Positions 11,584 to 24,028 of a stretch of DNA of 64,000 nt are shown one piece after another (positions within the stretch are counted from its first letter, which is position 1; every line of letters starts with the position of its first letter). The position numbers and the translations under genes are program-made. The stretch lies in contig NC_083601.1 of the NCBI RefSeq assembly GCF_029168945.1, positions 72,405,595 to 72,469,594 of the forward strand. The letters run 5' to 3'. Under the pieces are notes generated by a model, which did no database searches, was not told the DNA's origin, and was given only the letters and a program-made list of their open reading frames with translations. This stretch comes from Cannabis sativa (Eukaryota; Streptophyta; Magnoliopsida; Rosales; Cannabaceae).

Positions 11584-14500
11584 CTAATCTTCCATTGGTT
11601 CAACTGCTTGAATGGTGAACTGATTGTACTTTGAACTCATTGTTCGGTTTGCATCTACGTACAACTGAATTCTCCATTTTTTGGCTGATAGTTGCCTTGT
11701 AGTTTTTTGGACAAACAACTTATGTTTCTGAAGAAAAAAAATGATTAGTTATAAGTTTTAATGTATTTCTATATACGAAAATGTATAAATTTTACATATT
11801 TATTTTTTTATAGTTACCTCGTCCGAATATGATCTTAATTGAACTGCAGTACATGAGAATATGTTTTCTGCAACATCACCGAACATCACAGCATCTAGCA
11901 ACTCTGTACCATCGTCGAGTTGTACATATGTCCTTGCACTAATAATTTATACAGAATATGTAACGGTTAGTATGAATATGCAAGAAGTTCAAGTATTAAT
12001 TTAGTTATAATGTGCTTACCGTGGTGTAGGAAGACATCTTTTTCCGCATTTTGGATTTTCACAATCTGTTTCTTCGTTGTCGTTGTAGAACATAAGTTTC
12101 TTATTACAAAAATCACACGACATGTAATAATATTTTCAGCATATTTAAATGTACGAAATTGATAGAAATATATACGGTGGTAGTTAGTATATAAGTACCT
12201 CTCTTAGTTTGAACAATCATCTTTGTTCCCATTATTATTGGGTTGTTTCCAGTAACTTCAGACAATTTTTCACTAATATCTTGTACCAAAGCACCCCACA
12301 GAGTTAAACATATCGGGTGGAAGCTACAACTGTAATTGAAAATAGTAATGGTAATTATTAGTTTTGCTATGTATCATAATTTTAAATCCACACTACTACA
12401 ATCTTGGCCTTTAGAGGCTGTTTTTTCACTCCCACTTATAAAAAGGGAAGCTAAAGGGTGTGAAAATACCCGTTTTTTTCGAAATTGACATTTAGAGGCG
12501 GTTTTTTGATAAAAACCGTAGGTATAAAATTGCATTATACCATTTAGAGGCGGTTGGGAAATAATTTTTTTTTTTTTTTAGGTTTAGCCCTATGCCGTCG
12601 GTTGCTTTATAGGAACCGACGGCATAGGGTACACGTGTTTGCGGACACGTGTACCCTATGCCGTCGGTTATTCTATAATAACCGACGGCATAGGGTTATA
12701 TATGCCAACCCTATGTCGTCTTCCTCATTCACCTCACGCGAACCAAACCAGAGAGCACAGCCACCACCAGAGAGAAGAGAAAACCCTCACCAACCACCCC
12801 TCCGCCAGCCCTTTTCTCCCCCATTTCTCAACCATTTCAGCCCATTTTTGTTGCAAAATCTTCTATTTTCGATACTTAATCCTATACACCCAAAAAGTTT
12901 TAATTTTTTTCCCTATTTCACTGTCATCCGAACCTATACAAAAATAGTGGGTATAACTCCGGCCACCATTTTTTGTTGAGAAAACATTGAATCTCAACCT
13001 CTTTTAAGGTATAAATATAGTTTCTATTCATTTTTATAATGTACATTGTTTTATTTTTAGTTTTTGTAAATTATTTTTTGGGTTTTTTAATTTTAATGGT
13101 AATATTGTTGTGTTGTATGTGTATAGTGCCCGAATTTTTTACGGAATTGCTCGTTGGATTGCGGTTATTAGGTAAAAATTTAAAGCTCAACATATAGTAT
13201 ATATATGTAATTTTATATTTTATTGAATATGTGTGTATATAATGTGTGTATATTAGTGTGTGTATAGTTTAGAAATAAAAATTTTAAAATTAAATTAGTG
13301 TGGGAAATAATTTTTTTTTGAGATAATAGTGTGATATATAATTGATTATATATATATGTATGTATAATTTAGTAACTAAGTAACTTGTTACTATTTTTAA
13401 TAACTAGTTATAAGTAATGAAATAATTATTTTTGCAATTTCGTTGTATTTGTTTATATTGTAGGTTCGGTATAATTTTGTGTGTAGTGTATTTGAGCTTG
13501 CATTGATAGGTATATACTTTAACTAACTTTTTCTTATTATATAATTAATTATCAATGCATGTTAGTTGAGTTTGAATATCTTAAATATTCATCCGTAGTG
13601 AAGTAGGTTCTGCGAATACATGTACTGCGGTCGGATGGGTGGATAAATTTTGTATTGGTTATCTGTTTTGTTTGTTATTTTAGGCACTTTTAAAATTTTT
13701 GGGAACGTCCAATTACAGCCGTTGTGCTGCCGAAATTTCGGTAGAATTAGGATAAATCTTACTAAAAAAATATTAATATTTACATCACCCAAAGAACTAA
13801 TTAGCTATAACATAGTAATAAGATGTTAGGTCACTAAAAAATAATCTAACCATTTGTTATGTTAGCTTACTAATCTAGTGAAAATGGTGACCTTAATTTT
13901 AAAATTTCTTTCAAAATTGGAATCAAACATGCCCAAAAATTCATCTTTGCCATAACTAATAAAAAAAAAAAAATCCCAATATCATTTCAATCATCTTCTT
14001 TTTGGGTATAATTGATGACCATTGTAATGATTAGCTACATGGTCCACAACATGTTTAACACTTTACTAAAATCACAATCCTTAAGCTAAATGTCATTCAT
14101 CATTACGCATAATAATAGTAATAAAAAAAAAAGTTACTTAATTATGGAAGAAGAATACAAATGCAATAACAGATAAAAATAATAAAAGTAAATTAAAGCA
14201 AAAAACACATTTCTTATGCTTAAATCATTGATTCATTGTTCTGTTAACCTAAAATAGAAACCCAAAGAAATCGAACGAGACTTACTTCCATTAACATACT
14301 CCAACTCGGGAATGACTTGATATATAGCTTACTTTATATTGTGGTTGTGAATGCTCCTAAATCATTAACATATTGTTTATGCTTTTAATATTTCATATAC
14401 ACTACTTGTTATATATATAGCTAACTTTGAAGTTTGTTTGTTAATGGTGTAGACATGGCGAACTCGGAATCAGGATCTGATTCGGGAGCAGAAAATGAGT

Positions 14501-17500
14501 GTCCAACCACAATACCTACACGAGGGCCGACGCAAATGAATGAAATATCCAAACTAATGGATCAGGGCAAAAGAGTGGCCCTCGAAGTTAATGATAAAGG
14601 TCAATACTGTGGAAAAAGCTACGCGAAGCTCGTATCCACTCTGGGAGTCAGATGTCGGCAGACAATAGGGTTGGCTTATAAAAATTGGAAAGAAGTCAAC
14701 CAGACTCTGAAAAATAAAGTTTGGAAAGACATTCAGGTAAGCTATTATTTGTTAGAATTTTGATTTGTTTTTCTATTACTCCAAATGTTGACTCTAACCG
14801 TGTTTGTTTTCCTTCAAAATAGACGGGGTTCATTGTGCCGGACACCTTCAAACATGATTGTCTCATCCTAGCTGGGAAGTTAATGAAAGACTTCAAGAAT
14901 AGGATGACAAAAGACATCATAATGCCCGCGTTGAAAGAGAATGATCTGGGACGACTAGCACAAGTCCCCGAAAAGCACCGGAGATCGACGCCGCCGATTG
15001 GTGCAAATTTGTTGAAAGTAGACTAACTCCTGAATTTCCGGTACGCTAATTATATTAACACTAAGATAAACTCTTAAATACAAGTACATGTATCTAATGT
15101 ATTTTTTTGGCATTGTAGGAATTGAGTAAGGTGCAACGTGAACGTTCCTCAAAAATTCAATCCAGACATCGAAGTGGTCGGAGTGGAATGGTGAACGTAC
15201 GGGAAGCTGTGGTAAGTAATACTAAAAATTTAATGTGCTATAATGTGCTATACAATTTAATTGGTACTCATTTCATTGTTATAACGTTATGTAGAAAAAG
15301 GACCTCGAAGTTGCAGATCCTCCCCGCCACCGTGTTTGGATTAAATCTCGCACCAAGAGTAGAAAACTTGTCACTGATTACGACAAGGAAATTGCCGAGA
15401 AGATAGTAAGTATATATTAATCCTTAATTGAGTTCTACTCATGAGTTAGTGTATATAATTCATATACTAATTGCTTGAATATATGCGTGCATTAGGCTCA
15501 ATTAGAGGAGAAGCTTAGTCAGGGACAAATTCAGGTCCAGGGCCAAAACGATATCCTCACGCAGGCGCTCGGACACCGCAGCATCCCGGAGCGTGTCGGG
15601 CCGCCGGGTATGCTATTACTTCAAATGTTATTTATTTAGTTACACAAATGAAATCGTTGCTAATTTGCATTTTATGATTTGTAGGTTCCTGACCAGGGCA
15701 TCTCAACTGTTCGGCAGGAAGAAAAGGGAAGTGTCTGATGTTGTGGCTCGGCAAGCGAAGGAGATTGAACAATTAAAAGCCGAAGTCCAATCCCTTAAGC
15801 GACGGAGAGGAACGCTGCCGAACAAGAGGAAGAAGGAGAGGTGGCTGGTGAGGCGTATGTTCCACAACCATACGCTCCTCAGGATGAGGTACAACCACAA
15901 ATTTATGCTGAGGAGTTCATTTCCCTCAACGACCAAGGTATCCTATACAATTTTGATGACCATGCGGCCCTTAATCAGCAAGTACATCTCTGCTCTGACA
16001 ACATCGACAATATTGTGGCCCGAGGGTATTTGTACGAGCATGTGGGTAAGATCAAAGTTCACTGCCAGGATTACGATGATTCACATGCTCGGATCATGGT
16101 TTCGGAAATCCTGCAAGAGGACGCTGAAATCCCAGTCCCACTTGAAGAGTTCAGATATGTTAGGGACGTGTACCAGATGTTCCTTCCTTGGCCTAAACAC
16201 TTAATTTTAACAACCGAGGTAACTTCTCAACTGAAATTAATTATTAATGATTAGTGGAGTTTGAATATCTTCAATATTCATCCGTAGTGAAGTAGGTTCT
16301 GCGAATATATGTGTTGCGGTGGGATGGATGAACAAACATACCGTTATATATGTGTTATTTGTCGTTATACAGCCATGTTCAAAATTTTTGGGGTCATTCA
16401 ATTACAACCGTTAGTTATCTTCTTAGAAATTTCAGTAGAATTTAGATAAAATTTGATATATATATATATATATTATGTTCTGTTTTGTTTAGGGTCCACT
16501 CGCTCAACCGCCCTCAAGACGTGATGCGTCAAAGGGGAAAGCTCCGATGCTTTCTCCACAACGCCGTGGTGCACGGGAAGATGAGTTGTTCACGGAAGAG
16601 AAGATGGCGTTGATCCCTAATTCGCTAAAATGGATGATTCATGAATTCCTAAGGCTCAAAGATAAACGTGATATAATCACAATTTCTGTCCCCCGAGGAT
16701 TCATTGCACCGCGTACCCAGATCATTTTATCTGGAGAGGATTTGCAGCAGGTTGCTACGTGTAACTACATCGGCAACCAGGGAATGCTGTTTGGAATGAT
16801 GTATACTCTTCTTTAATCTAATTAACCTTATATCAAATTATAGTTAAATTATTATAAGGCACTAACACTTTTTTTGGCGAGCACATATGGGAGAGCATCA
16901 ACGGTCTGAGAAAAATTTTCAAGTTTTACGACCCGTAGCTTCTCACAAGGTGCATGGGATCGGCGATGAAGAACGAGTCAATCTTTTGACGATGCGGCAA
17001 GACGATTGGCTAATTGGTTATCATTAATGAACAACAACCACCAAATGTTCTTTATTCCTTGGAATATCGGGTAAACTTTATTAAATTCTTTAGTGCTAAT
17101 TGTTCATTTCTATATTATGTCTTCAAATTATTTTTATACTATCTTACTTATATTCCAATATAATTTTCTAGGATGCATTGGACGCTAGTGGTGGTTGCGC
17201 CAAGGAAAATTATCCATTTAAACCCTGTAAAAGGCCGCCCAATTCCCGAAGAAATAGAACAAATGATCGGAAGGTAATTATTTAATGACTTCTTATGTAA
17301 CGAATTTAAATTAACTAACGAATTGAAATGCTAATATAATTTTCCCAAACAGGGCATTCATGTATATAGGGGACGCACATCAGTATCTTGGCCCGTGGCA
17401 AGGAATTTCACAAGCAAACTGTCCAAGACAACCTAAAAGCCAAGAATGCGGTTTTTATGTTTTGAAATATATCACTGACATCGTCGCACGTGCCAACCCC

Positions 17501-19055
17501 AACCGTTACATAGAAGATCAAAAAGCTGTAAGTTTTAATTATTGATCATAGTATATAAATTTTATAATAACAAATATATAATATACATATACATAAACTA
17601 ATATAAATTTTTAATTTTTTTAACAGTTTGGGGGTAAGAAGCAATACGATCCAAAAACAGAATTGTTACCACTACAGCGAAAGTGGATCGAACAATTGAT
17701 GGCGGTGATTCACGGTGACGATTGAGGTTCAAAGGTCGAAGAATTTTTCTTCATTATGTAATTTTTATAGATTAACTTGTAATTAGATTTATTAACTTAT
17801 TAATATTTTTAACTAATTTTACATGTTTGTGTAATATTTAATTATTTTTATGAAATCAAATTAAATTTTTACCCAAATTTAATTACTATTTAATTTAAAA
17901 TGTAATTAATATATAATTAAATTAAATAAATATGTAATTTAAATTAAATATAATAATATATAAATTAATAAATATAAAATTAAAATTATATAATTAAATT
18001 AAAAAAAATGAAAAAAACTGAAATCTGCTCACTTTTGGCGTCGGTTCCTACAACCCCTATGGCGTCGGTTATTGGCTAGGAACCGACGCCATATATACCC
18101 CTATGGCGTCGGTTCCTAGCTAATAACCGACGCCATAGGGGTACATATGGCGTCGGTTCATATAAACCCTTTAGCGTCGCCTTGATAGGCGTCGGTAGCG
18201 AATTTCGCGAAAACCGACGCCTAAAGGGCTTAAAAACCCCCTCTAAAGGGTGTTTTTGTAGTAGTGCCATATGAAATTATTATGAGTGCTCCAATGAAGA
18301 TTATCATTATATATTTGTATGTTATATTATATATACCTGTCATCGATTAGATAAATTTCTTGTATGGTTCGCTGTCCATACACTGTGTTCACCACTTTTG
18401 TTGGGTTTATCTTGACAGCTACTCCTATGATATCTAAAAATTGAATGTGATGTTAGTTAAAACTTCGTAAATCATTTGTCATGTTGGTATATCGTTGGGA
18501 TCCGAAGTTACCTTGTGGTGTGTTGGAGTATTTGTCAGATGACAAGTTCTTAAACGAAACGAACTCATGGACTGGCTTAGAAATTTGTTTGTCTTCATCT
18601 TGGACCTCAACAACTTGTGTTTTTGAGTTCAGCGTCCAGCTAAAATTGTAATTTGTGCCATTTTTAAGGTATCTGGCAGGGGTTCTGTTGACACGGGCAT
18701 CACTGATGTGGTAGGTGTGTAACTCATGCAAAGTGTCCTCCAAAGCTTCAATATCTTCTGCGAAAATTACTGCATCTACTCTCGTCCCCTGTGTGAAGTT
18801 TATCAATATAAGACATGCAATTAGATTTTGTATTAGATAACTATTCAAATTAAAACTTGTCTAGCAATGTGCAACTAATATTATTGAAAAAAAGAGGAAT
18901 AAATTTACCTTTGGATCAGATAAATACAGCTTCTGATATCGGACTGGTGAACTCATGCTTGTTCGTGGTGGAAATTTTTGTAGAACTGTCATTTTTATTT
19001 TCCATCCAACTGTGGTTGGAGTGATATCATCAACTGATTGGTGTAGAGTCAGCAT
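11584..19055 (-). CDS. Helitron-borne RPA70-like ssDNA-binding protein
   Basis: Seven exons read on the minus strand: 18909-19055 (ATG), 18512-18788, 18337-18433, 12199-12329, about 12020-12137, 11818-11938 and 11584-11727 (stop). Phases agree across the first three introns. The first exon has the N-terminal OB-fold signature (WKIKMTVLQKFPP, KLYLSDPKG). The fourth has C-S-F-H-P-I-C-L-T-L-W-G. The fifth holds a zinc ribbon (CDFCNKK...CENPKCGKRC). The end reads AVEPMED. This is the large-subunit RPA fold that plant Helitrons carry, presumably to coat single-stranded DNA during rolling-circle transposition. The CACTA element lies in the third intron. No AG acceptor is visible before the zinc-ribbon exon (TGCTG where TGCAG would be expected), so splicing may be impaired. 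Confidence 0.8.
12588..12696. repeat. Left subterminal hairpin array of the CACTA element
   Basis: Two hairpins built from CCCTATGCCGTCGGTT and its complement (12588-12630 and about 12653-12695). Between them is a third hairpin, TACACGTGT paired with ACACGTGTA. Subterminal motif arrays in CACTA elements are binding sites for the TNPA-type protein; that role here is inferred. Confidence 0.85.
12700..12980 (+). promoter_or_regulatory. Probable 5' UTR/leader of the CACTA gene
   Basis: CA-rich, C-rich sequence (ACCACC, CACCAACC, CCCTTTTCTCCCCC) of the kind seen in plant 5' leaders, followed by AT-rich intron-like DNA. A leader exon here spliced to the coding exon at 14455 is plausible but not proven. 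Confidence 0.35.
13564..13765 (+). repeat. Imperfect direct repeat inside the CACTA element, copy 1
   Basis: Pairs with 16254-16455. Both contain TTGAATATCTT, ATTCATCCGTAGTGAAG and TAGGTTCTGCGAATA, and later a CCAATTACA(G/A)CCGTT-like stretch. This copy lies upstream of the coding exons. Confidence 0.8.
14455..17725 (+). pseudogene. CACTA-encoded En/Spm-type protein with Ulp1-like protease domain
   Basis: At least ten exons can be traced: 14455-14736, 14823-15040, 15119-15211, 15295-15405, 15496-15607, 15685-16218, 16493-about 16800, about 16890-17070, 17172-17273, 17353-17527 and 17627-17725. The first exons match the plant En/Spm (Ptta) domain (GKSYAKLVSTLG, ADWCKFVESRLTPEF). Exon six has a coiled-coil stretch (VVARQAKEIEQLKAEVQSLK). 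The last exons form a C48/Ulp1-like cysteine protease: MHWTLVVV with the His, and QECGFYVLKYI with Gln and Cys. The usual triad Asp is Asn (IIHLNPVKG). Decay: a one-base loss near 14980, a frame break near 15800 and a TAG in the exon after 16880. It is therefore a broken gene. Confidence 0.75.
16254..16455 (+). repeat. Imperfect direct repeat inside the CACTA element, copy 2
   Basis: Second copy of the roughly 200-bp unit at 13564-13765. It fills most of the intron between the exons ending at 16218 and starting at 16493. Confidence 0.8.
17726..18036 (+). other. 3' region of the CACTA element, no gene
   Basis: AT-rich sequence between the stop codon and the right subterminal array, probably including the 3' UTR and polyadenylation region. 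Confidence 0.5.
18037..18233. repeat. Right subterminal repeat array of the CACTA element
   Basis: Multiple direct and inverted copies of GGCGTCGGTT, with partner AACCGACGCC, within 200 bp of the right end. The left array uses GCCGTCGGTT, so the two ends differ at one motif position. Confidence 0.85.
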
Positions 19056-19273
19056 CTGAAATGCACATTTAATAATTATATTTCGTTAATTGTTAATTAA
19101 ATAATATTAAAAATTATTGTGTATAAGTAGCATTTCAAATGTAATAAATTATTAATGCAATATAATGTTAATATGGTAGCAATTATAATTCATATAAAAA
19201 AAAGTACTTAGATTGATATGCATGAGTTTAGGATAGATAATTACTCGGTCACTTTGCAAGTTGTTTGAAGAGA

Positions 19274-22200
19274 TTAACTTAAACAAGATAATGCTAATAA
19301 CTCTGTGTACACGATGTTTTTAGTCGAGTTCTTATCTTGTTGCGAAGTTGACACAGGTCGGATCAGGACTCTAACTGTTGATGACGTCTTTGCTCGTGAT
19401 ATTGCTACATATAACTGACCGTGTGAAAAAACAGGTTGTGGTAAATAGATCCCAACGTAATCCAATGTTTGTCCCTGGGACTTATTTATAGTCATTGCAA
19501 AACTCAATCTGATTGGGAATTGTGTTCGTTTGAATGGAAAACCACTATTTTCATCCACATTTGGCAGGAATGGTATCCTTGGAATGAACACTCTTTTTCC
19601 GATATGGTGTCCCACGGCAATTTCAGCATCTATGACATTTTGGTCGAATGCCCGACATATTAAACGTGTTCCATTGCATAAACCTTCAGAAGGATTAATG
19701 TTTCTAAGCAGCATTATGGGACAATTTTTTTTGAGTTTTAATTCATGTGGGGGTAATCCATTCGGAGTTAGAGTTTTTAAGAAGTCCTCCATTACCGATT
19801 GCTCAGTATTATCTACCGTCTCATCCCTACTATAGTATAGGTGGACTTCTCCTGGGAATCGTCCAATTAACAACGAATTTATTTCATCGACAAAGCTGTT
19901 CTTTGGTGTTAGTATTGCACGGTTCATCATGGTAGACACATTTTCTGGATATTGCTGAATGTTGTGGAAAACGTCTTCTATCAAGATATTTAAGGAACTG
20001 TTGTCGTCATCATACGGTACAAGCATTTCATGTGGTATTTTTATTATGTCATTGATTGTGTTTGGTGGCGTGCCGTTGCCCACCGACAACACGTAGTCCG
20101 AAAACAACGGATCCAGCCTGGCTCGCATGTTTTGAATTAGTCGAAATTTAGTCAAAGTAGGCCACAGGTATGAATATACCAAGCTGGAATTTATCTGCTC
20201 CTGTCTCGTTCCTTTTTGTACCACAGGTAACACCTGGCGAAAATCTCCTCCAAAAACAATTACCTTTCCACCAAATGGTAAGGTTGTATCGTTAATGTCT
20301 TGTAGCATTTTATCCAACGCTTCTATGTGCTGTTTTCGGGTCATTGGGGCCTCATCCCATATAATTAATTTTGCTGCACAAAGTAGTTTGGCCAGTGCAC
20401 TCTGTTTGCTTACACAGCATGTGCTTTTTCCATCGGCATCGAGGGGAAGCTTGAAACGAGAGTGAGCTGTACGACCTCCCGGAAGAATAGATGCTGCCAC
20501 ACCTGATGAAGTAGTTGCGAGTGCCACGACACCATTAGATCGTACGGCTGCAAGTAACGCCTTGTATAGGTACGTTTTACCTGTCCCACCGGGCCCGTCC
20601 ACGAAGAATGCATTGCTTTTTTTTTTGATGAAATACTATCCATTACTGCATTGTACACTTGTTGTTGCTCAGTATTAAGTCTTTCTGACGCTGTAACATC
20701 TTCCTCTGGAATTTCTACATTCAATTCATCGTTAATTTCTCTGGATTGAAATTCGTCATTATCAAAGATGATGTCTTCGTCAAGCAGTTGGTATGAATTA
20801 ATGTCTTTTCCCATAGACTCAATTGTAGAAGATATCGACCGCAATACTTGATATCTTACGTTTTGTGTATCATTTTCTGTTTTTTTGATATCGAGTGACA
20901 TTTGTTCCTCAAAATGTTCCCAAAGTTCTCTGGGATTGTTCGGATTACAGTAGACTAATATTGTTGCAAACAATCGCCTCAAACTGGAAGGCATTTGATA
21001 AAGGGATGCTTCGTGTAAACAGTCTTCTAAGCAACTATCTCTCTGTAGCAATCCATGCATTGTTGCTGCATAACGATATGTTAGCGCCAATACGCCATGT
21101 ACTGTCCTGATATCTTCGAAAGATAACGGGCCTTTTATGTGATTTAGCAGTATCCGCAAAAAATATCTTTCGCCTTCTAATGGGTTTGCTGTTACAATAC
21201 GTCCTATTACTGTCTTTTTTTTTTTTCGTGGAGTCCACCGTCTGTTTTGATTGTTCCAAACATAGTATTCAGGAATTTGTTTGTACAGTAACATCCTTGC
21301 ATTTTCATCTACTTTATTTAATTCAAAGAATTCTGTTAACATAGATTTTTTGTAATGTTCCGAATTAGCAATGTTTGACAGGTCAGAATTTCCTCGGAAT
21401 GTAATCGTATGCTGATTCTTGAGATGTAAATGCAAGCTATATACTGCTGGGGACATCTCATTTACAATAAATCCGTATATTCTCCACATTGCTTCGGGGG
21501 CAACAATCCATCGAGCTGTCTGGAACTGATGTATTTCATCAACTTGTTGGTTGTTTGTTTCGGAGACCAAGTTGAATGCAACACGATCATGGTCTTTGTA
21601 AATGTATTTATAGAGATACTTTACCGCCTTCACTGTAGAGCAAATTTCTACATTAATGTGGCAGTCAAATGTGGCAAGGAGATATGGGTTGTAGGGAACA
21701 ACCCAACGATTGTCTAATGTTGTCCCTCTGACCTTTACGGTCACACCATTATTTGAATGCCTATAAATAGGGAAACAGTCATTTCCGACAGACGTAAATG
21801 GAGCATATTTTTTTGGAAAATTATTTTTGCAACGTGGATTCTCCCCCTTCATGCAAACATTTGTTTTGTTCAAATCCCCACAAGGTCCATGCATCATGTG
21901 TTTTACAACCGCCTTGTGCAAGTGGATGTTAGAGTTTTTATCTGGAATCTCTGCTGACACGATCTCATCGAAGGATTCAGGAGCATGGACTTTCCAATCC
22001 CTTTTCAATATAATTAAAAAGTGTGCATGTGGAAGACCTCTTTTTTGGTGCTCAATAACGTAAACATATGCTGCGACCTTGCCGAATATCTCTTTCTTGA
22101 ATAACCTGTCCTTTAATTCCTCTAGTTTTGCATGGAAAACTCGTGCAACCAGATCAGGTCTATTGTGGCTCTCCTCGTGTTGACATAATTCATTTGTGAT

Positions 22201-23634
22201 TTCCTTCCAGTTTGGATTGCATGTCATCGTTAGAAAAATATCAGGTTTACCATAGCGTTGTACCAACGCCATTGCCTCCATGTATCTCTTCCTCATGTCT
22301 CTTGGTCCTCCTATGAAAGATGAAGGGAGTATGATTCGCTTTCCAACATTAGAAGCGTCTCGTTCTCCCAGCGTAATTGTGTCAACTATACCTTGATATA
22401 ATTCTGTTCGTATGTGCATTTGCTGGCCTCTGTAATAATCCAATCTTGAAGTCTCCATCTTGACATACATGTCTACTGCATATTGTTGAAGTAGCCGACT
22501 AAAGAGTAGCAAAATCGATCTTTCATCTTCTCGTATTTGGAACTTGAAGCAGTAATATTCACGGCACGAAACCTTTGGTTCTTTCGTTTCTTGGATTGAT
22601 ACTGCATCAATTTGAATTGAAGGGAGTATAATAATATAGTTAGATGTGAACATTGAGTGATTTGTACCTATTTATTTAAATATATATAAATATTTATACA
22701 TATTCAAGGATTGTTTACCTGCTTCTTCTGCTGCTAATAATTCTTCTACATTTGATGATCGTCGAGGGTTTGTTGTTTGAGTTTGTTCGACGGATCTTGA
22801 TTGGGTTTCTCCAACCCTTTCAATCCCTTTATGCCAACCATTATCACCGTACGGAAATAACAATGGATATTGCAGTGAGTCGTAACACCCGTAGTAATAT
22901 TGAACTTTAAATTGTCTACCGGAATGGTTATATACAAAGATATCACGCCTTCCAATTTGGTTCTCGTTGTCATTTTCAACCCATATTGCCGCTACTTGTG
23001 AGGAAGTAGGGGCATTGAATACACGTTGATCTAGGCCAGCGTCACTCCTAACATGTATTATTTGTCTTTCCAAATCTGGCATATCACCAAGTGAACGAAA
23101 GAAAATAGAGTACGGATTGATGCGAAGAATATGGATGAGTTGACTTGTGACTGTTGGGAGCATTCTGTATTGTGAATCTAATAGTCGATTATCTAACTCA
23201 TGTTCCGTGTCATAGAAATATAATTGGAGATTAGAAGGACGACCATCAGAAGGAAGTAAATCTGTGATGTTGTGGTAGATTTGTCCCTGTGCTCTAAAAG
23301 TGTATATTCCATTGTTTCTTTGGCAGAGATTGTGATCATATTTAACACCCAAAGATGTGAATGCAAATTGGTTGTTATAAGTTCGAATATATGTCCGGAA
23401 ATGTGCAGAATCACTTGTGGTGGAGGTTAATAATGCAAAAAGTTCATTTGGAACTTCATTTGTGGCCAGATAGATCTTTCCATCTGCACAACAGAATCCA
23501 TTTGTTTCATGGATAAATCTCTTTGCTTTACAGTGTATGCATATGGGGACCGACGGAAGTGAAAATGCTTCAGATGGCACATTTTGTAGCAAATCTCGAA
23601 ATCGAGTGACCCTATTTTGCGATTGACCTATCAT
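19274..23634 (-). CDS. Helitron RepHel transposase-helicase, one frame break
   Basis: The N-terminal exon (ATG at 23634, or an acceptor just before it, to 22719) is a Helitron-like N domain with a C-x2-C...CC zinc motif. After an intron (22718-22602) comes the Rep part: the HUH motif GLPHAHFLII near 22030 and the tyrosine-rich Y2 region KYLYKYIYK near 21610. The helicase part has Walker A GPGGTGKT near 20590, Walker B IIWDEAP, GGDFRQVLP, and C-terminal INKSQGQTL and YVAISRAKT, typical of PIF1/SF1B helicases. Rep nicks and joins DNA in rolling-circle transposition while Hel unwinds it. A run of ten T at 20617-20626 separates the two frames by one base. Everything else is open, so this is either one mutation or a sequencing slip. 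Confidence 0.88.
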
Positions 23635-23882
23635 GATGAACGGTTTAATTAGGTTAAAGTAGCATACTGATATTTTGTTATTATGAATGTATACTAATAT
23701 GAAACAAATATTGTGATGTTGGAATAACACTTACTTCTAGAAGTTGTTGACATAATTGTGTGGCTAATTGAGTTCTCGAGATCAACTGAATGTATCTGTG
23801 TGGGATTTTTATTAGGTGGACTGTTGAGAAAAAACCGAAGGTAAGATCAATTAGAAAAAAGAAGGCGGTGTTCAGTATATAC

Positions 23883-24003
23883 CTGATCAAATCTCCCATT
23901 ATTTTCGGAAGATAAATTTTGGTAGAGACTATTTTTACCACTGCATCCATTTGAAGAATCCAGAACTTGATAAGAAGATCTCTTGTCAGTAGAGCTTAAG
24001 TTA
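23883..24003 (-). CDS. Upstream exon of the Helitron RepHel gene
   Basis: On the minus strand this encodes a Ser/Asn-rich stretch (SSYQVLDSSNGCSGKNSLYQ) ending GRFDQ directly before a GTATAT donor. It lies between the duplicated basic exons and the main Rep exon. Assignment to RepHel rests on position and open frame. Confidence 0.45.
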
Positions 24004-24028
24004 GTATGATGATTGCATTATCTCTTTG

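Larger units (their letters stand above)
12391..18266 (+). mobile_element. CACTA (En/Spm) transposon, non-autonomous
   Basis: Starts CACTACTACAA and ends with the inverse TTGTAGTAGTG. It is flanked by the 3-bp duplication CCA at 12388-12390 and 18267-18269. Both subterminal regions are packed with inverted copies of a CGTCGGTT-type motif. Length 5,876 bp. It encodes a decayed En/Spm-type plus Ulp1-like protein but no TNP2/DDE transposase, so movement would need a relative in trans. It sits in an intron of the Helitron RPA gene. Confidence 0.95.

Noticed and set aside
19469..22063. Plus-strand frames opposite RepHel
   Set aside because: Shadows of the minus-strand helicase and Rep coding sequence.
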